Part shown: positions 1 to 8,711 of the stretch, piece after piece
Numbering within the stretch: position 1 is the first letter of the stretch
How the letters are laid out: each line of letters begins with the position of its first letter
Assembly: GCF_027812955.1 (NCBI RefSeq)
Contig: NZ_JAPYZV010000006.1
Coordinates: 62,001-126,000, forward strand
Direction: 5' to 3'
Origin: Pedococcus sp. 5OH_020
GTDB lineage: Bacteria; Actinomycetota; Actinomycetes; Actinomycetales; Dermatophilaceae
DNA: 64,000 nt
The notes under the pieces: generated by a model
Told to the model about the DNA's origin: nothing
Seen by the model: the letters and a program-made list of their open reading frames with translations, nothing else
Database searches by the model: none
Translations under genes and position numbers: made by a program

Positions 1-380
1 CGATGCAGCTCCACGACCCGCGGGTCCAGGACGAGGTCGGCGATCCCGCTCTCCTCCCTGGACTCCCGGGTGGCGGCGGCATGCACCGAGCGGTCCTCGG
101 GCTCGAAGTGCCCGCCGAACTGCAACCACATCCCCGCTTTCGCGTGGAGCGTGAGAAGGACCTTGTCCAAGGTGCGGTTGAGGACCACGGCGCCTGTGGT
201 CAGATGCTGGGGCGGGCCCTGCTTCCACAGCGCGTCCGGGTTGGCGCGACAGTGTGCCAGCAGGTCAGCCCGCCACTGCTCCTGCTGAGGGTCGGGCGCG
301 TGCCAGCTCTCCAGGAGGCGCATCGCGTCGTCGCGCAGGGTGAGGAACCCGTCAGGCACGGCCGGCAGGGTGCCCCTCAT
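1..380 (-). CDS. NUDIX hydrolase (C-terminus beyond left edge)
   Basis: The 126 visible residues are the N-terminal part of a NUDIX hydrolase; these enzymes hydrolyse nucleoside diphosphates linked to another group. The segment QFGGHFEPED followed by TRESREESGI is a NUDIX box (G...E...RExxEE.G), with two more residues than usual between the first Glu and the RE pair. The ATG at 378-380 overlaps the TGA of the upstream zincin-like gene (ATGA), so the two are probably cotranscribed. The substrate cannot be inferred, and the C-terminus lies outside the window. Confidence 0.85.
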   Translation of the reverse strand, partial: MRGTLPAVPDGFLTLRDDAMRLLESWHAPDPQQEQWRADLLAHCRANPDALWKQGPPQHLTTGAVVLNRTLDKVLLTLHAKAGMWLQFGGHFEPEDRSVHAAATRESREESGIADLVLDPRVVELH

Positions 381-1864
381 CTGTCGCTCTCGCCGTAGCC
401 GCCCTCGCCGTCGCTGCGCCCGCCCTCGCCGTCGCTCCCTCCGCTCTCGTTGAGCAGCTCGTCCAAGGCTGCGTCCAGATCCGAGTCGGTGCTGGTCCCC
501 ACCCTGTCGACGTACGCCAAAGGGTCGTCGAGGTCCGCCGCGGTGGGAGCGACGTCAGGGTGGCCCCAGGCGGCGTCCCGGGCGTCCTGGCCGTGTCTGG
601 CCTCGAGAGCGGCCCAGAGGTTCGCAGCGTCGCGCAGCCGTCGCGGGCGCAGCTCGAGACCGACCAGTCCGGCGAAGACCTTCTCGGCGGGGCCGCCGGT
701 CGCGCGCCGCCGCCGGACAGCCTCGCCGAGGGCGGCGGACTGCGGCAGGTGGTTCCGGGTGGCGCGGTCAGCCACGACGTCCACCCAGCCCTCCACCAGC
801 GCGAGGTAGGTCTCGAGCCGCACCAGGGCAGCGCGCTGTGTCGCGCTGGGGTCGGGCCGGAAGAGCTGGTCCTGCAGGGCAGACTGCAGCGCGTTCACGT
901 CGCTGGGGTCCACCGACTGCAGGGCGCTCTCGATGCGGTCGGTGTCGATGCTGATGTCCCGGGCGTAGTCCCGCACGGCGGCCATCAGCTGCGGCCCCAG
1001 CCACGGCACCTCCGAGAAGAGCCGCACTCGGGCGGCCTCACGGGCGCAGAGGTACAGGCGCACCTGTTCGAGGTCCACGGCCAGGCCGTCCGCGAAAGCC
1101 TCGACGTTCGCAGGCAGCAGGGCCACCGACCGGTCGGCGACGAGAGGTAGTCCCACCTCCGTGCCGCTCACCGTCTCCGACGCCAGCGCCCCCACCGCCT
1201 GTCCGACCTGGAGTCCGAACATCGAGCCGCTCATCCGTTCGAGCATCGGCTCCATCTGCCCCAGCAGCTGGGCAGGGTCCATGCCGGCGGGGAGCAGTCC
1301 TTCCGGCAGCGCGCCCTCCCCGAGCTGCTGTAGCTGCGTACGCATGGCGTCACCGATGGCTCGGCCCACTCCCTCGGCGACCGGCTCGACCAGGGTGCGC
1401 CACGCAGGCATGGTGGCCTCGACCCACTCCGCGCGGCTCCAGGCATGGGTCGTGATCCCGGGGGCCTCGAAAGCAGTCACCTCGTCGAGCCACAGCTCCG
1501 CCACCTGCGCAGCCTGGGCGAGCTGGCGGCGCGCCGCGTCGCCGACCGACGGGTCGCCGCTCTCCCCGACCGTCCGCCGGGCGGTGTCCGTCGCCAGCGA
1601 CACGTTGATCGGCTCCGCGTCGGTGCTGGTTGCGAACATGGCCTGCATCTGACCGGTCATCAGCTCCAGCATCGCGGGGTCCACCTTGTCGATCCCCATG
1701 CCCTGCAGCGCCTTGGCCATCTCGGGGTCGACCGGGCCCCCCGTCAGCCGGGCGAGCATCTGCTCGATCTCCGGTGGCAGTCCCGAGCTGCCCGCGCCTG
1801 TGGAGCGGTCGTCCGGGTCGCCCTCGGCGGAGGGGTTGTCGGCGGAGGGCGGCAGGTCGGGCAC
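377..1864 (-). CDS. Zincin-like metalloprotease family protein (DUF2342 type)
   Basis: This 495-residue protein matches the actinobacterial zincin-like family (DUF2342/Zincin_2), annotated as zinc-dependent metalloprotease or putative hydrolase. The N-terminal ~30 residues are low complexity. Then comes a conserved helix-rich region with LPPEIEQMLARL, a Gly-rich MFGLQVGQAVGALA segment near residue 220, and the family's REAARVRLFSEVPWL segment near residue 275. I find no HExxH motif anywhere, so catalytic activity should not be assumed. The start is GTG. The gene is divergent from the epimerase-like gene with about 60 nt between them, and its stop overlaps the NUDIX start. The family is fairly sure; the function is not. 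Confidence 0.8.
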   Translation of the reverse strand: MPDLPPSADNPSAEGDPDDRSTGAGSSGLPPEIEQMLARLTGGPVDPEMAKALQGMGIDKVDPAMLELMTGQMQAMFATSTDAEPINVSLATDTARRTVGESGDPSVGDAARRQLAQAAQVAELWLDEVTAFEAPGITTHAWSRAEWVEATMPAWRTLVEPVAEGVGRAIGDAMRTQLQQLGEGALPEGLLPAGMDPAQLLGQMEPMLERMSGSMFGLQVGQAVGALASETVSGTEVGLPLVADRSVALLPANVEAFADGLAVDLEQVRLYLCAREAARVRLFSEVPWLGPQLMAAVRDYARDISIDTDRIESALQSVDPSDVNALQSALQDQLFRPDPSATQRAALVRLETYLALVEGWVDVVADRATRNHLPQSAALGEAVRRRRATGGPAEKVFAGLVGLELRPRRLRDAANLWAALEARHGQDARDAAWGHPDVAPTAADLDDPLAYVDRVGTSTDSDLDAALDELLNESGGSDGEGGRSDGEGGYGESDR

Positions 1865-1924
1865 AACGGCTCCTGGGTGGTCCTGAGAGGATGAGTCCTC
1901 CTAGACAACCACGCGGAGGCCACA

Positions 1925-3064
1925 GTGAGTTCCCCCCGGGGCGCCGTTCGCTCGCGGCGTAGCGTCATCGACGTCGCCGTCATCGGCGACGGCGACGCGG
2001 TGAGCTCGGCCATGCTCCGGGCCCTTGTGACGGCTGCTGCCCGCGGCGTCGCCTCGGTCGGGGGTCAGCAGGAGGCACGCGTGGGCTCCGTGGTCGCCGT
2101 GGGCGGCGAGCCGGCGGTGGTCGGGGGAGTCGAGCACCGGCTCGCCGACCCGGCAGACCCGAGCCTCGTGCAGGCGTTGCGCGGCCTGCACGCCGCGGCC
2201 TACGTCGCGGCGAGCACCGACCTGGCGGGTGACCTGCAGCTCGGGCCCAAGGTGCGCAGGGACCGAAGCCTGCGCCGCGCCCAGACTGTCATCACCGCGT
2301 GCGCGGCCGCCGGGGTGCGTCACCTGGTGGTGGTCACGGGGGCACAGGTCTACGGCGCGTACGCCGACAACCCGCTACCGCTTGCGGACGCTGCGCCACT
2401 TCGCGCGCCCTCCGATGGTGGCCAGGTTGCCGAGCTCATGGACGTCGAGCAGCTCCTCTCGATCGCCCGGGAGGTGCATCCGGGACTCATGCTCACCTCG
2501 CTGCGACCGGCCGCGCTGGTGGGCCCGGGGGTCGACACGGTCATCACCCGCCACTTCGAGGCGCCAAGGCTGCTCACCCTTCGGGGAGCGGAGTCGGCCT
2601 GGCAGTTCTGCCATGTCGACGACGTGGGCTCGGCTGTGGCAGTGGTGCTCGCGCAGTCCCTCCAGGGCGCCGTCTCGGCCGGCGCGCCGGGATGGCTCAC
2701 CCAGGGCGACCTCGAGCGGCTCACGGGCATGCGTCACGTGGAGCTGAGCATCTCCGCGGCGATGGCCACGGCTGACCGCCTCCACCGCCTCGGGGTGTTG
2801 CCCACACCGGCCAGCGACCTCGCGTTCGTCGCCTTTCCCTGGGCGGTGTCCTCAGGGTTACTCCTCGACCGGGGATGGGTACCGGTGTACGACAACGAGA
2901 CCTGCGTGGGCGTCCTGCTGGACACCATCCGGGGCTCGCACGCGGTCGCAGCCCGCCGGCTGGACCGGAAGGACGCCGCCCTCGGGGCGGCCAGTGCGGC
3001 GGTCGCCCTCGTCGGCACCGCAGCCATCATGCGGCGCCGCCGCAGGAAGGGTTCGCCCGCATGA
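1925..3064 (+). CDS. NAD-dependent epimerase/dehydratase-like protein with C-terminal membrane anchor
   Basis: This 379-residue protein has the layout of an extended short-chain dehydrogenase: an N-terminal beta strand with VAVIGDG, a central VVVTGAQVYGAY segment like the family's Ser/Thr strand, and downstream LRPAALVGPG and QFCHVDDVGSAV segments typical of epimerases. The catalytic YxxxK is not visible where expected (the helix reads AELMDVEQLL), so it may bind a nucleotide without epimerase chemistry. The last ~30 residues form one hydrophobic helix followed by Arg/Lys (RRRRRK), a likely membrane anchor. The start is GTG. The stop overlaps the moaE ATG (ATGA), so the two are translationally coupled. 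Confidence 0.75.
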   Translation: MSSPRGAVRSRRSVIDVAVIGDGDAVSSAMLRALVTAAARGVASVGGQQEARVGSVVAVGGEPAVVGGVEHRLADPADPSLVQALRGLHAAAYVAASTDLAGDLQLGPKVRRDRSLRRAQTVITACAAAGVRHLVVVTGAQVYGAYADNPLPLADAAPLRAPSDGGQVAELMDVEQLLSIAREVHPGLMLTSLRPAALVGPGVDTVITRHFEAPRLLTLRGAESAWQFCHVDDVGSAVAVVLAQSLQGAVSAGAPGWLTQGDLERLTGMRHVELSISAAMATADRLHRLGVLPTPASDLAFVAFPWAVSSGLLLDRGWVPVYDNETCVGVLLDTIRGSHAVAARRLDRKDAALGAASAAVALVGTAAIMRRRRRKGSPA

Positions 3065-3513
3065 CCGAGCAGGTACCGCAGGGTCTGGTCGCCGCCGAGG
3101 TCGTGCTGAGCGAGGTGCGCGAGCAGCCCCTCAGCGTCGACGAGGTGCTGGACGCGGTCCGACACCCGCAGGCGGGGGGCATCGCGCTCTTCGTCGGCGT
3201 CGTCCGCGACCACGACCACGGCACGGCTGTGGCGTCGCTGGACTACTCCGCGCACCCGAGCGTCGTCGAGGCGCTGTCCCAGGTATGCCTCGCGGTCGCC
3301 GCCCGTCACCCCGTGGCGCGGGTGGGCGCCATCCACCGCGTGGGCCATCTGGAGATCGGCGACCTGGCGGTCGTCGCCGCGGTGTCTTCCGCCCACCGGG
3401 GCGAGGCGTTCGACGCCTGTCGGGACCTCGTGGACACCCTGAAGACGACCGTGCCGATCTGGAAGCACCAGCAGTTCGCTGACGGTACCGACGAGTGGGT
3501 GGGGCTGCCGTGA
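3061..3513 (+). CDS. moaE: Molybdopterin synthase catalytic subunit MoaE
   Basis: This 150-residue cytosolic protein is the large subunit of molybdopterin synthase. With sulfur-charged MoaD it converts precursor Z (cPMP) to molybdopterin. Visible family signatures are GGIALFVGVVRDHDHG, LDYSAHPSVVE, HRVGHLEIGD and, near the C-terminus, the conserved VPIWKHQQFADG segment whose Lys is the expected catalytic residue. The ATG at 3061 was chosen because it overlaps the preceding TGA. MoaD is not seen in this window. The molybdopterin oxidoreductase at 10334-11332 is a possible user of the cofactor. Confidence 0.93.
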   Translation: MTEQVPQGLVAAEVVLSEVREQPLSVDEVLDAVRHPQAGGIALFVGVVRDHDHGTAVASLDYSAHPSVVEALSQVCLAVAARHPVARVGAIHRVGHLEIGDLAVVAAVSSAHRGEAFDACRDLVDTLKTTVPIWKHQQFADGTDEWVGLP

Positions 3514-4601
3514 GCGAGCCGTTCGGGCCCGTGGTCACCGGCGACCCCTACCGGCTGAGCCGCCGCTCCACCGTCACCCTTGTCGTGGTCTTCGTCCTGA
3601 TCGCTCTGGCGGCGGTGTCCACGATGGTGGGCCTGCCGTACGTCGTCATGAAGCCCGGACCCGTCACGAACACCCTCGGGAAGCTGTCCGGCAGACAGCT
3701 CATCACCGTAAGCGGCGCGGCGACGTACCCGACCAAGGGTGCCCTCGACTTCACCACCGTACGCGTCGCCGGCGGACCCGGGTTCCGGGTCACCGTCTGG
3801 GACGTCCTCGAAGCCGCCGTGAACCCGAGTGAGGACATCGTCCGGGAGGAGGCGTACTTCCCGAAGGGGGTCACGGACAAGCAGGTCGAGCAGGAGAGCG
3901 CCGCCGAGATGATCGACTCCCAGCAGGAGGCGATCGCCGTGGCCCTCAGGTCGACCGGGGCGAAGGTCACCCAGCATGTCGTGATCGCGGAGGTCGCCAA
4001 GGACGCTCCCTCCGCCGCCCTCCTGAAGGCCGGCGACGAACTCCTGTCGGTGGACGGCACCTCCATCGACAGCAGCGAGGCGGTACGGACCGCGGTCTCG
4101 AAGCGCAAGCCGGGGGAGAAGGTGTCGCTCGTCCTGCTGCGGCAGGGCAAGCGCGTCGAGGTCCAGGCCAGTACCCGGGACTCCGGTGGTCGGACCACCG
4201 TGGGGGTCTTCCTTAACCTGCGCTTCAGCTCCCCCGTCAGCGTCAAGATCAACGCCGGCAACGTGGGCGGTCCCTCGGCCGGAACCATGTTCGCGCTCGG
4301 GGTCTACGACCTGCTCACTCCCGGTGCCCTCACCGGTGGGAAGCAGATCGCGGGGACCGGCACCATCGACTCCAGCGGCGCAGTCGGGCCCATCGGCGGC
4401 ATCCGGCAGAAGCTCGTGGGAGCCCACGATGGCGGAGCACGCTGGTTCCTCGCCCCGTCGGCGAACTGCGACGAGGTAGCCGGCCACGTGCCGGACGGTC
4501 TGCGGGTCGTGCGCATCGCGACGTTCGCCGAGGCACGCACCTCCGTGGAGAGGATCGCGGCCGGTCAGGGCGGCGCCCTACCGACGTGCACGGCCGGCTG
4601 A
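3510..4601 (+). CDS. Membrane-anchored PDZ and Lon-type (S16) serine protease, YlbL family
   Basis: This 363-residue protein has one N-terminal membrane helix (residues ~20-45), a PDZ domain around residues 140-220 (GDELLSVDGT), and a C-terminal Lon-like S16 domain. The Ser/Lys dyad is recognisable: Ser in GGPSAGTMFALG and Lys in GGIRQKLVGAHDGG. The family is secretion-side anchored, and the Bacillus member YlbL has been linked to turnover of a cell-division inhibitor. The GTG at 3510 overlaps the moaE TGA (GTGA); another in-frame GTG lies at 3495. The epimerase-like gene, moaE and this gene form one overlapping operon. Confidence 0.9.
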   Translation: MSEPFGPVVTGDPYRLSRRSTVTLVVVFVLIALAAVSTMVGLPYVVMKPGPVTNTLGKLSGRQLITVSGAATYPTKGALDFTTVRVAGGPGFRVTVWDVLEAAVNPSEDIVREEAYFPKGVTDKQVEQESAAEMIDSQQEAIAVALRSTGAKVTQHVVIAEVAKDAPSAALLKAGDELLSVDGTSIDSSEAVRTAVSKRKPGEKVSLVLLRQGKRVEVQASTRDSGGRTTVGVFLNLRFSSPVSVKINAGNVGGPSAGTMFALGVYDLLTPGALTGGKQIAGTGTIDSSGAVGPIGGIRQKLVGAHDGGARWFLAPSANCDEVAGHVPDGLRVVRIATFAEARTSVERIAAGQGGALPTCTAG

Positions 4602-4637
4602 GAGGCGTCACCTCGGGCGTGAGCTCGGCTTCGCCGC

Positions 4638-5174
4638 TCAGTCCTGAAGAGTCGCCCGCAACGCGTGCACGAGCCCGGGCGCGATGTCGTCGCCGAGGGC
4701 CACCTGGTCGTCGCTGTCGTGGGCTCGCTGCCGAAGCAGGCAGCGGCTTGCGCCGTCCCGAGTCACGGCCACGAGCAGCCGCACGTCCTGCCGGGCCGGA
4801 TGCGCCGCCAGGGCATCGACGGCGGAGTCCACGTCGGCAGGCAGGTCACGTTCCGCCTCCGGCGGCACGACGACCCGCTCGATGGCCAGAGCGGCGCCCA
4901 CCACCGCGTCCGGCCAGGCGATGCCGCCCAGCAGGCTCTCCACATTGGAGGTCGGCGGCAGTCCCTCCTGCTCGATCGCGCTGAGGGCGCCCTCCGTCAG
5001 GTCGGCACCGCCCATCCGTGACCTCAGGTGCGGCTCTCGTTCCAGCAGGTCCCGCGTCGGCACCAGGGCGAAGAGCCTGGGGTTCTGGTCCCATCCCGAC
5101 GCGGCGACGTGGCGCTCGGTGTCGAGTGCGGCGATGGACAGGGGGTCGGCCACCGGCCGAGGGGTCTGGCTCAC
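4638..5174 (-). CDS. PPA1309 family protein
   Basis: This 178-residue cytosolic protein matches the conserved actinobacterial PPA1309 family of unknown function. Signatures include HVAASGWDQNPRLFALVPT near the N-terminus, SLLGGIAWPDAVVGAALAIE in the middle and VTRDGASRCLLRQR towards the C-terminus. The GTG at 5174 (VSQTPRPVADPL) gives the family's usual length; the same frame stays open far upstream only because it runs antisense to the UPF0182 gene. It is divergent from UPF0182, and the ~195 nt between them hold a SigR-like promoter pointing the other way. Confidence 0.88.
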   Translation of the reverse strand: MSQTPRPVADPLSIAALDTERHVAASGWDQNPRLFALVPTRDLLEREPHLRSRMGGADLTEGALSAIEQEGLPPTSNVESLLGGIAWPDAVVGAALAIERVVVPPEAERDLPADVDSAVDALAAHPARQDVRLLVAVTRDGASRCLLRQRAHDSDDQVALGDDIAPGLVHALRATLQD

Positions 5175-5286
5175 CGCCCCAATGCTGCCGTATGGGTCAC
5201 TCGGACGGTGCTCGAGGCGCTCGCGCCGGGAGCTGTCGCCTCGCGCCGTCGGGCCGGAGCCGTCACGCGAGTTCACCGCAGGCGGC

Positions 5287-5313
5287 GGGAACCCCAGGCA
5301 GGGTCGGTAAGTT
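5287..5313 (+). promoter_or_regulatory. SigR-type promoter candidate for the UPF0182 gene
   Basis: GGGAAC (5287-5292), exactly 18 nt, then GTT (5311-5313). This fits the published SigR consensus of GGAAT, 18 nt, GTT, with C for T at the last -35 base. It points at the GTG at 5370. The same spacing is seen in the promoter before sigR in this window. Confidence 0.5.
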
Positions 5314-5369
5314 GGTCTAGTACCAGCAGGCGGCCACGGCGGGTGGCCGCGCGGCAGATCGGGCGTGGT

Positions 5370-8300
5370 GTGAGTTCTTCTGAGTGGTTCGGCCAGGGCG
5401 AACCAGGTGACCAGGGCAGGCCTCGCGCCGGTGGAGCCGGAGCGGGAGGACGGCGGCCGCCGACCTTCACCCTGCGTCGCAGGCGGGGGCCGCTGGCCCC
5501 GACCATCGCCATCCTCGTGGCGCTGGGGTTCGTGGTGTCCATCACTGCCTCGTTGTGGACGGAGGTGCTGTGGTTCCACTCCGTCGGCTACGAGGGGGTC
5601 TTCGTCACCGAGCTGACGACCAAAATCCTGCTCTTCACGATCGCCTTCATCCTGACCGCCGGTCTCGTCGCGTCCAGCCTGGTCCTCGGGTACCGAACCA
5701 GGCCGGTGTACGCGCCGGTCACGCCCCAGCAGCAGAGTCTCGACCAGTACCGCGAGGCGATCGAGCCACTGCGGCGCGTCGCCATGGTCGCCATCCCCGG
5801 GATCCTCGGTCTGCTCGCGGCGACCGGGGCTGCGGGGCAGTGGAAGACGTTCCTGCTCTGGCGCAACTCCGAGCGCTTCGGGACGAAGGACCCGCAGTTC
5901 CACCTCGACCTGTCGTTCTTCGTCTTCACCCTTCCCTGGATCCGCTTCGTGCTGGGGTTCCTCACGATGGCGCTGATCATGACGCTGCTCGCCGCGGCGT
6001 TCACGCACTACGTGTACGGCGGGCTTCAGATCCAGGCAAGGGCGGAGCGCACCACGCGCGCCGCTCGGACCCACCTGGCCGTCATCCTCGCGGTGCTCGT
6101 GCTCGTGCGGGCTGCGAGCTACTGGTTCGACCGGTACTCCCTGGCCACCAAGGACTCCGCGCTGCTCACCGGGATCCGGTACACCGACGCGCACGCCGTG
6201 ATGCCGACCAAGGCCATCCTCGCCGTGGCGGCGGTCATGACGGCGGCCCTGTTCATCGCCTCGATCTGGACGCACTCGTGGCGCCTGCCGGGAGTCGGCG
6301 TGGCCCTGCTCGTCATCACCTCGGTCGTCGTCGGCAGCATCTACCCGGCGCTCGTCCAGCGCTTCCAGGTGAAGCCGTCGGAGAAGTCGCTGGAACAGCC
6401 GTACATCGAGCGCGGGATCAAGGCGACGCGCGCCGCGTACGGGATCGACGGCATCCAGACCAAGCCCTACCAGGCGACGACCAAGGCCACGTCGGGCCAG
6501 CTGCGTGACGACGCCGAGACCATCCCGGGCATCCGGCTCGTCGACCCGATCGTGGTGTCCCCCACGTTCAAGCAGCTCCAGTCTGTGAAGTCCTACTACG
6601 CGTTCCCTGATGCGCTCGACGTCGACCGGTACAACATCAACGGCAAGCTGAGCGACACGGTGATCGCCGTGCGCGAGCTGGACCTCGACGGCGTGCCGGA
6701 GAACCAGCGGAACTGGCTGAACGACCACACCGTGTACACCCACGGCTTCGGCGTCGTTGCGGCCTACGGCAACCAGCGCGGCGCGGACGGCCAGCCGGTC
6801 TTCTACGAGCAGAACATCCCTCCTGTGGGCCCCTTGCGGGACTTCGAGCCGCGCGTGTACTTCGGCGAGCAGTCGCCGACGTACTCCATCGTCGGGGCCC
6901 CGAGCGGCGCCTCGCCGCGCGAGTTCGACTACCCCGACAGCGGCGCGGCCGGGCAGAAGAACAACACCTACGCCGGTTCCGGCGGTGTGCAGCTGAGCTC
7001 GTTCATGCGCAAGGTGGCCTATGCGCTGAAGTACCGGGAGCTGAACTTCCTGCTCTCGGACACGGTGAACGACAAGAGCCGGCTCATGGACCACCGCAAG
7101 CCCATGGAGCGCGTCCAGCGGGTCGCGCCGTGGCTGACCCTGGACGGCAACCCGTACCCGGCAGTGGTGGGCGGGCGCATCCAGTGGATCATCGACGGCT
7201 ACACGACCTCGGCGGACTACCCCTACTCGAAGCTCCAGGAGATCGACAACATCACCTCCGACTCCGTCACGGAGAGCTCGTCGGCCGTTCGTCCGATCAG
7301 CAGTGGTCGGGTCAACTACATCCGGAACTCCGTCAAGGCCACGGTCGACGCGTTCGACGGCTCGGTCAAGCTCTATGCCTGGGACCAGACGGACCCGTTG
7401 CTCAAGGCCTGGAGCAGCGCCTTCCACAACACGGTCCTGCCGATGGGCGACATCAGCGGCGACCTCATGTCGCACCTGCGCTACCCGGAGGACCTGTTCA
7501 AGGTGCAGCGCTCGACGCTGGCGAAGTACCACGTGACCGACCCGAACTCGTTCTACGGCGGCAACGACTTCTGGAAGGTGCCCAACGACCCGGCGCAGGA
7601 GGACAGGGTCGTGCCGCAGCCGCCGTTCTACCTCACCCTCGCCATGCCGGACCAGCCCAAACCGTCGTTCTCCCTGACGTCGACGTTCATGCCCGCCGGT
7701 GACCGCGAGGTCCTCTCGGGCTTTCTCGCGGTGGACTCCGACGCCGGCTCGGCGGACGGCCAGCGCCGTGTCGGGTACGGAAAGCTACGCATGCTGGAGC
7801 TGCCCCGGGACACCACGGTGAAGGGTCCCGGGCAGGTCGAGAACGAGATCAACTCCTCCAACGACAACACTCCCGACTCCACGCTGACGCTGTCGCAGTT
7901 CCTCAACAACAACCGGCAGCGCGGTTCCAGCGTCACCATGGGCAACCTGCTCACGCTGCCTGTCGGCGGAGGTCTGCTGTACGTGCAACCTGTCTACGTC
8001 CGTGGCACCGGCGCGGCGTCGTACCCGCTGTCTCGCGCAACCGTGGTGGCGTTCGGCGACAAGCTGGCCTGGGCCTACACCCTGGACGGTGCCCTCGACG
8101 GTCTCTTCGGTGGCAACTCCGGCGCGACTGCAGGCGACTCCGGTACCACCGCGAACCCGCCGCCTACCACCGGTGGCGGTACCGGGCCGACCGCGCCGAC
8201 CACGGACTCCAAGGCGCTCACGCAGGCGCTCGCGGACATACAGACCGCGTACGCCGACGGCCAGAAGGCCCTGAAGGATGGTGACTTCGCGGCGTACGGA

Positions 8301-8435
8301 GCTGCGCAGAAGCGGCTCGACGACGCGATCCAGCGGGCTGTCGCGGCGGCGCCCAAGGGTGGCAGCGCTACGGTGACGCCGACGCCGTCGGGGAGCGCCA
8401 GCCCCACCTCGTCGGCCTCTGCGACGTCGCGCTAG
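5370..8435 (+). CDS. UPF0182 family large integral membrane protein
   Basis: This 1021-residue protein matches the UPF0182 family, which is widespread in actinobacteria and has no established function. The N-terminal ~75 residues are hydrophilic (Gly, Arg, Pro). About seven membrane helices follow up to residue ~340, beginning with LAPTIAILVALGFVVSITAS. A large, probably extracytoplasmic domain extends to residue ~930 with family segments such as ERGIKATRAAYGID, YAFPDALDVDRY and EVLSGFLAVDSDAG. The tail is Pro/Thr/Ser-rich with an interposed helix. The GTG at 5370 was chosen over upstream starts, which overlap PPA1309 antisense. A SigR-like promoter precedes it, so thiol-stress induction is possible. 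Confidence 0.9.
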   Translation: MSSSEWFGQGEPGDQGRPRAGGAGAGGRRPPTFTLRRRRGPLAPTIAILVALGFVVSITASLWTEVLWFHSVGYEGVFVTELTTKILLFTIAFILTAGLVASSLVLGYRTRPVYAPVTPQQQSLDQYREAIEPLRRVAMVAIPGILGLLAATGAAGQWKTFLLWRNSERFGTKDPQFHLDLSFFVFTLPWIRFVLGFLTMALIMTLLAAAFTHYVYGGLQIQARAERTTRAARTHLAVILAVLVLVRAASYWFDRYSLATKDSALLTGIRYTDAHAVMPTKAILAVAAVMTAALFIASIWTHSWRLPGVGVALLVITSVVVGSIYPALVQRFQVKPSEKSLEQPYIERGIKATRAAYGIDGIQTKPYQATTKATSGQLRDDAETIPGIRLVDPIVVSPTFKQLQSVKSYYAFPDALDVDRYNINGKLSDTVIAVRELDLDGVPENQRNWLNDHTVYTHGFGVVAAYGNQRGADGQPVFYEQNIPPVGPLRDFEPRVYFGEQSPTYSIVGAPSGASPREFDYPDSGAAGQKNNTYAGSGGVQLSSFMRKVAYALKYRELNFLLSDTVNDKSRLMDHRKPMERVQRVAPWLTLDGNPYPAVVGGRIQWIIDGYTTSADYPYSKLQEIDNITSDSVTESSSAVRPISSGRVNYIRNSVKATVDAFDGSVKLYAWDQTDPLLKAWSSAFHNTVLPMGDISGDLMSHLRYPEDLFKVQRSTLAKYHVTDPNSFYGGNDFWKVPNDPAQEDRVVPQPPFYLTLAMPDQPKPSFSLTSTFMPAGDREVLSGFLAVDSDAGSADGQRRVGYGKLRMLELPRDTTVKGPGQVENEINSSNDNTPDSTLTLSQFLNNNRQRGSSVTMGNLLTLPVGGGLLYVQPVYVRGTGAASYPLSRATVVAFGDKLAWAYTLDGALDGLFGGNSGATAGDSGTTANPPPTTGGGTGPTAPTTDSKALTQALADIQTAYADGQKALKDGDFAAYGAAQKRLDDAIQRAVAAAPKGGSATVTPTPSGSASPTSSASATSR

Positions 8436-8446
8436 TCGAGCCGGAT

Positions 8447-8476
8447 TTGGTCTGCGACAGAGGTGTCCCGTAAGGT
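8447..8476 (+). promoter_or_regulatory. Housekeeping promoter of the initiator tRNA
   Basis: TTGGTC (8447-8452), an 18 nt spacer, then TAAGGT (8471-8476). This places transcription start about 6 nt before the mature tRNA at 8488. Confidence 0.55.
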
Positions 8477-8487
8477 GGTGTCACCGA

Positions 8488-8561
8488 CGCGGGGTGGAGC
8501 AGCTCGGTAGCTCGCCGGGCTCATAACCCGGAGGTCGCAGGTTCAAATCCTGCCCCCGCTA
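8488..8561 (+). tRNA. Initiator tRNA-fMet (anticodon CAT)
   Basis: A 74-nt cloverleaf with CAT anticodon inside CTCATAA and three G:C pairs closing the anticodon stem (GGG...CCC), the hallmark of initiator tRNA. Position 1 is C opposite T at position 72, an unpaired end that also marks initiators. The D arm contains AGCTCGGTAGCTC and the T arm GGTTCAAATCC. The 3' CCA is not encoded (the gene ends ...CCCCGCTA followed by CTC), so it must be added enzymatically. Confidence 0.96.
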
Positions 8562-8577
8562 CTCACGTGGTAGCACC

Positions 8578-8616
8578 GTCAGAGGCCCTTTCCCGGTATG
8601 GGAGAGGGCCTCTGAC
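8578..8616 (+). terminator. Terminator hairpin after tRNA-fMet
   Basis: GTCAGAGGCCCT pairs perfectly with AGGGCCTCTGAC (12 bp), and one mismatch further in TCCC pairs with GGGA around a small loop. There is no long T run, as is common in high-G+C bacteria. It starts 17 nt after the tRNA. Confidence 0.7.
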
Positions 8617-8711
8617 ATCTCCGGGCGCCCGGCGCGGCAGGTCGTGACGGGGGAAGATGGGGCCCACGGAGAGACCGCCAGCACACCGGTGGCGCGGGAC
8701 GGAGGGTTCGC

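Noticed and set aside
5175-7532. Very long open frame on the minus strand upstream of PPA1309
   Set aside because: It is antisense to the UPF0182 gene, rich in Arg/His/Val/Asp as expected of a G+C-biased shadow, and lacks any domain; only the part from 5174 down is a real protein.
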